Below, one piece after another: positions 1-7,910 of a DNA stretch of 49,149 nucleotides (the first letter of the stretch is position 1; every line of letters begins with the position of its first letter). The notes beneath the pieces were generated by a model, which did no database searches, was not told where the DNA came from, and was given only the letters and a program-made list of their open reading frames with translations. The stretch is from CAYLJJ01 sp964384025 (GTDB taxonomy: Bacteria > Myxococcota_A > Bradymonadia > UBA7976 > UBA1532). Where the stretch lies: the NCBI GenBank assembly GCA_964384025.1, contig CAYLJJ010000046.1, forward strand, positions 1 to 49,149, written 5' to 3'. Both the position numbers and the translations under genes were made by a program.

Positions 1-160
1 ACGCTATCCCTGATGATCTCGCTGAGCTCCTCGCTAACGCTCCCAGTGATGAGCCCGAGCCTGAGCCCGAGATCAACCTAAACGCTATCCCTGATGATCT
101 CGCTGAGCTCCTCGCTAACACTCCCAGCGATGAGCCTGCAGCTGTTGAGGAGAGCTATGA
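1..160 (+). repeat. 78-bp tandem repeat inside the PilZ-protein gene
   Basis: Positions 3-55 and 81-133 are the same 53-bp segment with two substitutions, encoding IPDDLAELLAN followed by (A/T)PSDEP. The period is 78 bp, exactly 26 codons, so copy-number change would keep the frame. More copies may lie left of the window. Weaker protein-level copies continue to about nt 560. Confidence 0.8.
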
Positions 161-1850
161 GGAAGAGCTGAACCTCTATGAGGAGTTGGCTGATGATCTT
201 GCGAGTTTGATGGGGATCTCTGAAGACGAGACTGTCAGCGTCCCCGATGAGTTCTCTGCGCTCTTCAGTGAGGCTCCAAAGGAGGAGCCCCCTGAAGATC
301 TCTCCGACGATCTTGCTCAGCTCTTGGCAGAGGCTCCTGATCACAAACCTATGCCCCAACCAACCTCAACTCCTGATGACCAGGATGAAGATGAGCTGAG
401 CCTCTACGAAGATCTGGCTGATGATCTTGCAAGCCTGATGGGGATAGAGGGAGACTTCAGTGTTCCCGATGAGTTCTCTGTTCTCTTGGAGCCTTCGGAG
501 GCTCCCAAAAAACTTCCTGATGATCTAGCACAATTGATGGGTATCTCTGATGAGTCTGATGAGTTTTCTGATGATCTCTCGGTCCTCACCCAAAAAGAAC
601 CTCAAGGAAGGGACTCGAAGCGACGGAGAGATAACCGCCCAAAAGCCGGTGAGGCCTTCAGCGAGCCTCTTGGCTCTGCTGAGGTCCAAGAAGATCAACG
701 AGAGTCTGGCAAAGAACCCGTTGAGGAGGAGATCGGTTTGGGGGGAGGAGGCCTAGACGGTCTCTTCAAGAGTTTCGTCGATACACTCCCTGAGCCTGAT
801 CCCTTTGATCTCCTAGGGCAAGAGTTTGAAGAGCCTGAGGATTGGGATGTAGATGATCCCTATGGAAGCGCCGTGGCAGCCTTCGAGGCTTTGGAGCAGG
901 AGGAGCAAGATGCTCTCTCCCACCTTGAAAAGGCGCTGGAAGCCATCAAGCAGGCTGAGCTGGATGAGGGGCCTGAGATTCCAGATATCATGGAGGAGCT
1001 TGATCAGCTCTCAGATACATTCATCCAAGAGTTTGCAGGGCTCTTGAAGCCCCCTGAAGAACTTAAAGAGGAGAGTGAAGATTTCGGCGCGTTCTGGTCC
1101 GAAGAGATGTTGGTTGAAGAGTTCACCCCCTTCCCTGATCCGCCGCTCTCTCCTCCCCCTCTAGAACCTGAGTTGAGCCCTGAGCCTCAACCTCGATTTC
1201 CTCGCACCCTTGGCAGAGTCAAGATCCTGAATGAAGAGGAGGAGGAGTACGGACATATCCTGGACACCAGAGGCTCAGAGCTGATGTCAGAAGATGTTCA
1301 AGACGCGCTGCGCTACACCGCCTGGATCAATCATCTAGAAGAGGAGATCCACGATCCTTGGAGTCGCCTTCACGTGGAAGAGCTCAAGAGGGAATTGCAA
1401 ACCAGGCCCCTGGAAAAGAGAGCCCCCAAGCTCTTGGTCAAGCGCTCCAACGTTGAGGTTCAGATCCCAGCGCTAAAGCACACTGTCGAGGATCAACTCA
1501 AGCGACCTCTGCGAGCAAAGCTAGAGGCTAAGGTAGGCCTGGAGCAGGGGAATATTTTCTACACAGGCTTGTCAAACAACATCAGCACGGGTGGACTCTT
1601 TTTGGCGACTCATCAGCTCTTGGAGAGAGGCAGTCAGGTGGATCTCTATTTTGAGATGCCAGATGGTCGCGCGATACAGGTTTTGGGTGAGGTGTGTTGG
1701 ACGCGGCCCCACAGCGAAGATCCTGAAGCTCTGCCCCCTGGAATGGGAATTCAGTTCTTAGAACTCTCCTCCAGAGATCGAGTGGTCCTAGAGCGTTATG
1801 TGGAGACCCATGAGACCCTCTTTTATGATGAAGAGACCGATCTCGTATAG
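1..1850 (+). CDS. PilZ-domain protein with acidic N-terminal repeats (5' end outside window)
   Basis: The reading frame is open from the left edge (first full codon at 3), so the start lies outside the window; 615 residues are visible. The visible N-terminal two thirds are very acidic, rich in Asp, Glu, Pro and Leu, and built from degenerate copies of a (P/A/S)DDLAxLL motif. Two near-identical 53-bp copies sit at 3-55 and 81-133, with a 78-bp (26-codon) period. The last ~120 residues (nt ~1480-1810) look like a PilZ domain: a basic KRPLRAK entry, the NNISTGGLF strand matching the (D/N)xSxxG motif, and a closing GMGIQF strand, as in the TIGR02266 type common in Myxococcota. PilZ domains usually bind cyclic di-GMP; here the leading Arg motif is not fully canonical, so binding is inferred. 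The acidic part is probably disordered. It converges on the lipoprotein gene with a 5-bp gap. Confidence 0.85.
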   Translation, partial: AIPDDLAELLANAPSDEPEPEPEINLNAIPDDLAELLANTPSDEPAAVEESYEEELNLYEELADDLASLMGISEDETVSVPDEFSALFSEAPKEEPPEDLSDDLAQLLAEAPDHKPMPQPTSTPDDQDEDELSLYEDLADDLASLMGIEGDFSVPDEFSVLLEPSEAPKKLPDDLAQLMGISDESDEFSDDLSVLTQKEPQGRDSKRRRDNRPKAGEAFSEPLGSAEVQEDQRESGKEPVEEEIGLGGGGLDGLFKSFVDTLPEPDPFDLLGQEFEEPEDWDVDDPYGSAVAAFEALEQEEQDALSHLEKALEAIKQAELDEGPEIPDIMEELDQLSDTFIQEFAGLLKPPEELKEESEDFGAFWSEEMLVEEFTPFPDPPLSPPPLEPELSPEPQPRFPRTLGRVKILNEEEEEYGHILDTRGSELMSEDVQDALRYTAWINHLEEEIHDPWSRLHVEELKRELQTRPLEKRAPKLLVKRSNVEVQIPALKHTVEDQLKRPLRAKLEAKVGLEQGNIFYTGLSNNISTGGLFLATHQLLERGSQVDLYFEMPDGRAIQVLGEVCWTRPHSEDPEALPPGMGIQFLELSSRDRVVLERYVETHETLFYDEETDLV

Positions 1851-1855
1851 GCAAC

Positions 1856-4800
1856 TCAGTGAGTGTGTGGGCCTACAGGCTGAAGACCTACGCAGTGCTC
1901 GGGGATCGGGACTCGACAGCGTCCCCCACCGCTCCCATCACTCTGGCAAATCTGCTCCTGGCCACAGTTCGCCTGAGTATCCTTTCCCTCATCGTCAGGT
2001 TGAGGGCTGCAAGGACGAGCGCAGAAGGGAGGCAGATCAAAGACCCCGTCCCCGTCCTCATCCCGAGCGTTGATGGGCTGGAATCCATCCCCATGAACAT
2101 CCACCCAGATGGGGTTGCTAAAGGCCAGGGGGAAGGGAGCATAGCTGTCGGGCAACTCCAGGGGCTCAAAGAGCGCGCCGCCGCCCGTAAAAGAGGCCAG
2201 GAAGGGCTCAAAGGTCTCCATCAGGCTTCCAAAGGAGGCTAAGATCTGCTCAGCACCCAGAGAAATCACTGTACCCATCAAGATATGTCCCAAAGGAGCG
2301 CGTTTAAAGTTAGGGCTGAGAGGGGCCTGATCATTGATGCCATAGGTCAGGACCACAAACCAACTGTCTTCCTCTAAGCTTCCCAGACCGATGACAGCAT
2401 CAAAGTCTACGATCTTGCGCTTTTGAGCCTCTATATCTCCCTCCTCGGGTTCGATGAAGAAGACCCGCTGTTGAAGGCCATTGCGATAGATCTCCACCCG
2501 ATCCACGCGGAACCAAGAGGGGGTTTGAACGCGGATCTGAGCCTGAACCGCGCCCCCACCTGAGATCACTGTATCTCCAATCCCCCCCTCTCCCTGATCG
2601 GTGATGATCTTAAAGTCGATAAAGGGTCCTGAGGAGACCACAGCACGATGCTTGTTCAGGTTGACGTTGAACTCTCGCATATCAGCGTCTGCTGGGCGAT
2701 CTGTCTCCACCTTTACATAAGTTCGAGGGAAGCCCACTTGATTCTTGGTACTGTGAGAGTCGCTGTTCCCTGTGGCGGTAACATTCATCCCCATATTGAG
2801 GAAGGCGAACCAGTCATCCATCATCTCAAAGCGATCAGTGCAGGGCTGGACTCCACAGCCTGTGCAAGCGCCCCTACAGAGATCTGCACAGGTCCGTGTC
2901 CAACCTGTACCGCCCTCTTCTGCGGTGATACAGCATTCGGGGCGATGTTGACACACACAGGATTCACAGCCGCAGTCTTCACCTCCACAACCCGCTTCAT
3001 AAGCCCCTGTATCGTCTGGAACAGCTTCACACCCTGCGATCGCCTTCTCCAAGGAGCAGCCCAGATCGGTCTCAGGAGTTGTCTCTCGGTATGCCTTTAA
3101 CTCCTCGGGGGTACGCTCCAGCATATAGCGGATGCTCAACTCTTTGAGTGCCTCCAGAGAGAGGCGCTTGCCCTTGAAGAGAGGCAAGCCAGAGCCACGA
3201 CCCATCTCCGCCTTAAAGCGAAGATGCCAACCACAGTGATCTCGCAAGCGGCTCGCCTTGGTCCGCTCAGCGTCGCTGAGATCTGGAAAATCTAGGCGTG
3301 CTTGGATATCAGCGCAGCCCTCTGGCTCGCTCTTCAGCTCCTCACAGACTCCATCAAGCTCTTGGGGGCTCTTGGTTTCGCTGATCTCTGTATAGCAGGT
3401 GTTAAAGCTGCGAGCCTCCCAGATGGTAGGTGTCCAGAGATACTCAAAGTGCTTGCCGTTAAAGATCTCCATGGCGTCGAAGTCGCAGGGGGATTCGGCC
3501 AGAGCCTCACTGCACATCTCCATACCTGGAGTAACTCGCTCCAGGTTGTAGCCCTTGAGGCCGATCTGAGAGAAGTAACCCAAGAAGCCATCTCGGGAGT
3601 GGTTGGTCTGAAGCACAAAGGCTTCAGGGTCTTCAGCGGCCCGTGTGCGCATCTCTCCCCAGATGTCGCTCATTGAGCGCCCCGCCCAGGGGGGGGGATC
3701 ATGGCTGTGTCCCCGACGGTCGTCATATTTGAGCGGCCAAGCATTTGTGTGACCATACTCCAGAGGTGAGGTCTCCACTCCAACCTGAGTCGCGACCAAG
3801 TGCTCCATGCCCATCTTGAAGATATAGGGCAGGAAATCTGTGACATGATCATGGTCTGTAGCGATGAGGACCTCTAGGCCAACAGCGGCGGCAGCAGAGA
3901 GACGCGTGAAGAGGGAGAGCCCGCTGTCGGTGCTGGGGCTCTGATGGATATGAAAATCTCCTGAGAGCCAGCCTCGGGTGTTGACCTCCTGGATCAATAC
4001 CACATCCAAGCTTTCACTCTGCCCCGCCCTAACTTGAAGATCGGAGAAGATCTGGCGGCTGTACTCAAAGCCTCGAGAGGCAAAGGCGTGATAGGAGCCT
4101 GAGGGTAACTTAAAGCAGCCCTCCCCATCTGCGCTGTGGGTCTGAAAGCTGATCCCCTCATCCCAGCGTGGATCTCCCAGGGCGGGCTGATTGCTGCCCT
4201 CCCAAGAGAGAGGCTGCCCCTGATCGTTCAGAGGGATAAAGGAGAGCAGTCCTGGGAGCAGCTGACCGTGATTGTCGGAGATGCGATAGCAGATCTCTCC
4301 GGCTGGGGGTAGGCTAAGGTGAACAATCTCTGTCTCTCCCGCCTTGATCTCGACCGGTACCAGCTCTGACTGACCCCGCTCACGGAGATGAGCCATGATC
4401 AGATAGCGCCCGGGCTCTATAGGACCAGAGTAGTCGCCATCATGGATAGGATCCAGACCCAGGTCACTCTGCATCTGGGAGAGGATTCCCGCATCTCCCC
4501 AACGCTCCAGGGCCAACCTAAGATACTCAGAAAAGCTTTCAGGTAGAGCCTCATCCCCTTGGCGAGGATCCTTCAATAAGAAGATATCGGCGTGATGGAT
4601 CGGCTCTAAGGAGCCCTCTTCTAAGACCAAGCCCTTAACATAGCCATAGCTTTGACCCCGCAGCGTATAAACTCCCTCTAAGAGAGAACCAATATCTCCA
4701 TCTCCCACCAACAGATAGCGCTCAAAGGTGTAGCTTCGGATGCGATCTTGCCAGAGACCATCCTCTCCCTGAACCATCTCCTCCCCTTCGCTGAAGTGGG

Positions 4801-6328
4801 AGAGGCTGGCGGTAGCAGAGGTGGTGAAGATGGGGATCAGCAGCTTGGAGGGGCGGCAGCTGGCCTGGGGGAGTATCCCCAACTCAACCTCACCCAGGTT
4901 GTCTCGCATCGCCTGGGCCTCAGGGCTCTCTAAGAGGCTGTCGTACCAAACCTGAAAATCTCCCCCAGGGGTCTCAAAGCCCTGAATGGGGATCGGCTTA
5001 TGATCAACGATAAGAGTTCGAGCCAGGGCATCAGCCAAACCCTTGGAGTAGCCATAGTGCTCCTTGAGCCCCTCGGCCAAATCCAGCTCTCCCTCAGGGT
5101 TTACACCCAACACACTGAGGCGATACTCGGGACAATCTGCCCCTTGACGTATCTGAGGGTTTCTGCTGGTCATGGCGTAGCTGACATTCTCGCCTCGAGA
5201 GCCGATCCAGGGCAGGGCGAAAGGGCTGCCCAGGGTGCCCACTCCGTCCCACATATTGCCGAAGATCTTTCGGTCATAGTCAAAGCCCAAGCCGGGAGAG
5301 AAAATATCAGAGTTTCCTCCAAAGAAGAGGAAGTCCCCAGCGACGATACCCGCTTTCCAGCTGGATTTTTTCCAGGATTCAGCGTCCCCCAACATAAGCT
5401 TGAAGATATCGGCGCTCTCTCCGAAGGTAGGCATCTCTCCCTGAGCTTCGGCGCACTCACAGATGGGGCAGAGCGCGAGACCCTCCTGTTCAAAGGAGCT
5501 TAACTCCCGCTTCATCTCCGCCAACACATAGCCCTGCTCTGAACAATCCAACTCACACTCCAGTGGAGGGCAGTCAGCCAAACGCTTTTCATCAGGAGGG
5601 GTCAGGATGATGCGGGTGCGGATGGTCAGATGAGACTCGCCTTGATGGAGGATATAGTCGGTGCTGAAGTCGAAGTCGATCTGGAGGCGGTTGAGGATCC
5701 CCAGGAGATCTGCCTGTAGGAAGATCTTGATCAGGTTGTGGAGGCTGGCAAAGTTCAGAGTACCCACCAGAGGCACATCTTCCATATTCAGATCAGCAAG
5801 AAACCCCCTTAAAAAACCCTGATTGAGGAACTTGAGAGTGTCAAACATATAGCCTGAGTGCCCCTCCACTCGAACGATCACCTCTCCATCACTCCCATCC
5901 TTGACGATACGCACCGTCTCCGCTTCGCCTACAGGTTTGAGTTGATAACCTCCCTCATCTTCTAGACCCAGGCGAGGGCTGGCGGGGTTGACTACCAAGA
6001 GGTTGGCCAGCGGAAAGCTCTCTGCGAAGTGATCCCAACCCATGCCGCTTCGCTCTCCAGAGCGCCAGCGGTGGCGATCAATATCGGTGATGGTGCCCCC
6101 AAAGATCCCCGCCGAATAGGAGGGGCCGATGTTGGAGATGATCACTCGGATCTGATCATTCTCCATCAGGATATCCCCCAGCTTGCCCTTGGCTGTAGGG
6201 CCTCCGATCAGCTCATCTTGACGTTGAATGATCTTGGCTTGAAGCTTGGGGCGCCCATCATCTTGATGGCAGCCAGAGAGGAGGCCGCTGAAGAGCAGGA
6301 GTGGGAGAACGGCTCTCATGGCGCTCAC
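1856..6328 (-). CDS. Giant lipoprotein with CehA/McbA-type PHP metallohydrolase domain
   Basis: 1490 residues from GTG at 6328, which overlaps the porin stop as GTGA; an in-frame ATG at 6319 is the alternative. The N-terminus is a lipoprotein signal (MRAVLPLLLFSGLLSGC, lipobox LSGC). At about residue 785 the motif GDFHIHQSP, and about 40 residues later TDHDHVTDF, mark a PHP-like (polymerase and histidinol phosphatase) metal site as in the CehA/McbA hydrolases. About 580 residues with no recognised fold precede an apparent carboxypeptidase-regulatory-like beta region. Cys-rich insertions follow (around nt 2850-3000), and the tail carries an Asp-rich DEDGDGVFD loop plus further cysteines. Known CehA/McbA members cleave carbamate or phosphoester substrates; the substrate here cannot be told. 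It is probably anchored in the outer membrane and made with the upstream porin. Confidence 0.8.
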   Translation of the reverse strand: MSAMRAVLPLLLFSGLLSGCHQDDGRPKLQAKIIQRQDELIGGPTAKGKLGDILMENDQIRVIISNIGPSYSAGIFGGTITDIDRHRWRSGERSGMGWDHFAESFPLANLLVVNPASPRLGLEDEGGYQLKPVGEAETVRIVKDGSDGEVIVRVEGHSGYMFDTLKFLNQGFLRGFLADLNMEDVPLVGTLNFASLHNLIKIFLQADLLGILNRLQIDFDFSTDYILHQGESHLTIRTRIILTPPDEKRLADCPPLECELDCSEQGYVLAEMKRELSSFEQEGLALCPICECAEAQGEMPTFGESADIFKLMLGDAESWKKSSWKAGIVAGDFLFFGGNSDIFSPGLGFDYDRKIFGNMWDGVGTLGSPFALPWIGSRGENVSYAMTSRNPQIRQGADCPEYRLSVLGVNPEGELDLAEGLKEHYGYSKGLADALARTLIVDHKPIPIQGFETPGGDFQVWYDSLLESPEAQAMRDNLGEVELGILPQASCRPSKLLIPIFTTSATASLSHFSEGEEMVQGEDGLWQDRIRSYTFERYLLVGDGDIGSLLEGVYTLRGQSYGYVKGLVLEEGSLEPIHHADIFLLKDPRQGDEALPESFSEYLRLALERWGDAGILSQMQSDLGLDPIHDGDYSGPIEPGRYLIMAHLRERGQSELVPVEIKAGETEIVHLSLPPAGEICYRISDNHGQLLPGLLSFIPLNDQGQPLSWEGSNQPALGDPRWDEGISFQTHSADGEGCFKLPSGSYHAFASRGFEYSRQIFSDLQVRAGQSESLDVVLIQEVNTRGWLSGDFHIHQSPSTDSGLSLFTRLSAAAAVGLEVLIATDHDHVTDFLPYIFKMGMEHLVATQVGVETSPLEYGHTNAWPLKYDDRRGHSHDPPPWAGRSMSDIWGEMRTRAAEDPEAFVLQTNHSRDGFLGYFSQIGLKGYNLERVTPGMEMCSEALAESPCDFDAMEIFNGKHFEYLWTPTIWEARSFNTCYTEISETKSPQELDGVCEELKSEPEGCADIQARLDFPDLSDAERTKASRLRDHCGWHLRFKAEMGRGSGLPLFKGKRLSLEALKELSIRYMLERTPEELKAYRETTPETDLGCSLEKAIAGCEAVPDDTGAYEAGCGGEDCGCESCVCQHRPECCITAEEGGTGWTRTCADLCRGACTGCGVQPCTDRFEMMDDWFAFLNMGMNVTATGNSDSHSTKNQVGFPRTYVKVETDRPADADMREFNVNLNKHRAVVSSGPFIDFKIITDQGEGGIGDTVISGGGAVQAQIRVQTPSWFRVDRVEIYRNGLQQRVFFIEPEEGDIEAQKRKIVDFDAVIGLGSLEEDSWFVVLTYGINDQAPLSPNFKRAPLGHILMGTVISLGAEQILASFGSLMETFEPFLASFTGGGALFEPLELPDSYAPFPLAFSNPIWVDVHGDGFQPINARDEDGDGVFDLPPFCARPCSPQPDDEGKDTQANCGQEQICQSDGSGGGRCRVPIPEHCVGLQPVGPHTH

Positions 6329-7401
6329 CAGCGGGCCTGAAGCCCTAAGAGGGCTGAATCATTCTCAAGAGCGAGACCATGTTGCTCTTCACGGTGCTGA
6401 TACTCCAGCTGCACCTTCAGATTTGACTTCAGCTCATACCAGCTCAGAGTCCCTGCGAAGATGATCTCATCCCCCTCATCCTCCAGATCTCGGTTGTCAT
6501 CCAGCATCTCCAGGCGCAGCGCGAGGTTTAGGCGCTCTGGCAGGATCATATAACCCAAGCTGGCGTTGGCGCTGAGGTGGTCAATCTCCACGGGCAGGGT
6601 TTGGAGGCTACTGGGCTGCTCTTGAGGCTCCGTGTGATCCCAGAGCAGCTCAGCCAGGAAGTGAAACCCCCAGGCTTTGAAGTGCAGATAACCTGAGGCC
6701 CCTGTCGTCTGGATGCTCTTACCATCAACATAGAGGTAGGCCCCACCTGTGGAGAGGCGCAGGCTCCGCTCTGCCTTCAGATCTGCCTCATCCTCACCAA
6801 CCACCTTGAGAGGGGAAAAATCTAGACGACCTACGAAAGCCATACGCTCGATGCGGTTCCCCAGAGAGCTGCCTACCCCCTTATAGCCTTGATGAAAACC
6901 TGATTGGCGTTGTGGCCCATTATAAACCCCCAAGCTCACACGCAGATGCTCCTTCCAGGGCTCAGAGTGTAGGGTCAGCCCCAGGGCTCCACCGGGCGAC
7001 ATCGCATAGGTCCCCAGCGCCCTGTCCAAGTGTGCCAAGCGGCTGGAGGAGATGGCCTCACCATAGGAGAAGGGCAGCGCTGCGAGACCAAAGCGCACTC
7101 CTCCCCAGCGATTGAGCTTCAGATTGATCCAGGCTTGATAGAGGGGGCCTCCCATACGTTCCTGATCAAAGAGATCCAGCTCCAGCTTATAGTTTAGAAT
7201 CTTGGGCTTGAGTTCACCTTTCATTCCCATCCGAGCGCGCCGCAGGCGAAAGCCTGAGAGCTGCATTTTGTCTCCGTTACTGAGCAGGGCTTCCTCTCCA
7301 ACCCAGCCACTCCAGAGCTGAAGGCGACCATAAAGTTGGGGATTGGAGGGCTCTCCAAGCGCGGGGGTAGAGAGCAGGATAAGGAGGACGACGAGCCGCA
7401 T
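6325..7401 (-). CDS. Phosphate-selective porin O/P-like outer-membrane channel
   Basis: 358 residues from ATG at 7401, which has GGAGA six bases upstream; an in-frame TTG at 7413 has no ribosome site. A cleavable signal peptide (MRLVVLLILLSTPALGE) is followed by the pattern of an OprO/OprP-type porin: YGRLQLWSGW, then FRLRRARMGMKGEL, alternating amphipathic strands, and a C-terminal aromatic tail ending QARW. Length fits a 16-stranded porin. The fold assignment is solid; phosphate or polyphosphate specificity is not shown. The stop overlaps the start of the PHP lipoprotein, so the two are translationally coupled, which suggests a channel and a hydrolase acting on the same imported or exported compound. 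Confidence 0.8.
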   Translation of the reverse strand: MRLVVLLILLSTPALGEPSNPQLYGRLQLWSGWVGEEALLSNGDKMQLSGFRLRRARMGMKGELKPKILNYKLELDLFDQERMGGPLYQAWINLKLNRWGGVRFGLAALPFSYGEAISSSRLAHLDRALGTYAMSPGGALGLTLHSEPWKEHLRVSLGVYNGPQRQSGFHQGYKGVGSSLGNRIERMAFVGRLDFSPLKVVGEDEADLKAERSLRLSTGGAYLYVDGKSIQTTGASGYLHFKAWGFHFLAELLWDHTEPQEQPSSLQTLPVEIDHLSANASLGYMILPERLNLALRLEMLDDNRDLEDEGDEIIFAGTLSWYELKSNLKVQLEYQHREEQHGLALENDSALLGLQARW

Positions 7402-7416
7402 AGAGATCTCCAAGAT

Positions 7417-7442
7417 AGAGTGTGCTCTCTCTATTACACTCT
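7417..7442. promoter_or_regulatory. Inverted repeat upstream of the porin gene
   Basis: AGAGTGT (7417-7423) and ACACTCT (7436-7442) form a perfect 7-bp inverted repeat with a 12-bp spacer, 16 bp upstream of the porin start codon. It could be an operator or a leader hairpin close to the ribosome site. It does not match the Pho box half site CTGTCAT. Role inferred from position only. Confidence 0.35.
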
Positions 7443-7568
7443 CTTTTTAGGGATGCCTAGAAGCTCAAGCCTCCTCAGCGATTTGAACTGGCAGGGTAAA
7501 ATTCTCGAGTTCGCCCTGAAGCTTCACGGCCATTTGAAGGAACATCACAACGACAGAAAAAGAAGCTC

Positions 7569-7805
7569 TTAGTCTGGATGAATTACTCCGACGAGGAACT
7601 CTCGGATCTGCTCACTTTGCCTGCCGCCTTGCTCCTTGGGCGTATCTACGACCGGCATCTTCCGATCAGGGTGGTGCTTGCGTAGGGTCACGAGGCCCCC
7701 TGTATAGCTCAGCATCACACGATCACCAGGTCTGAGATCCAGACTCTTGAGAATATCGGGGGGCAGGGGAATAGCACCGGAGGAGTTGACCGAGACAATG
7801 GGCAT
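7569..7805 (-). CDS. AbrB/MazE-like small DNA-binding protein
   Basis: 78 residues from ATG at 7805, set by AAGGAGA eight bases upstream; the frame extends further but the earlier part runs into glnA. Residues 1-45 match the SpoVT/AbrB swapped-hairpin fold: MPIVSVNSSGAIPLPPDI, then LDLRPGDRVML and GLVTLRK. The C-terminal 30 residues are basic and polar with no recognised domain. AbrB-like proteins are transition regulators or antitoxins; no toxin gene lies beside it, so a stand-alone regulator is more likely. It is divergent from glnA with about 105 bp between start codons, so it may share or control that promoter region. Confidence 0.75.
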   Translation of the reverse strand: MPIVSVNSSGAIPLPPDILKSLDLRPGDRVMLSYTGGLVTLRKHHPDRKMPVVDTPKEQGGRQSEQIREFLVGVIHPD

Positions 7806-7910
7806 CTTGAAGGGTCTCCTTCGCAGAGAGAGAACAAGGATTGACCTCTTATAAGGCTTGACGCAAGCTCGCCGATCAAAATGGCGCTCCTCAAAGAGAG
7901 GAAGAGAGAG

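Noticed and set aside
1859..2242. Plus-strand open frame of 127 codons opposite the PHP lipoprotein
   Set aside because: Shadow of a well-supported minus-strand gene; no ribosome site or recognisable domain.
7465..7545. 26-codon minus-strand ORF (MAVKLQGELENFTLPVQIAE) in the gap after the AbrB-like gene
   Set aside because: It recalls the start of a DUF4388 domain but has no ribosome site and stops after 26 codons; too short to claim.
7881..7910. ATG 7881 as the glnA start
   Set aside because: The ten extra residues are unlike any glutamine synthetase start and GTG 7911 has the purine tract at the right distance.
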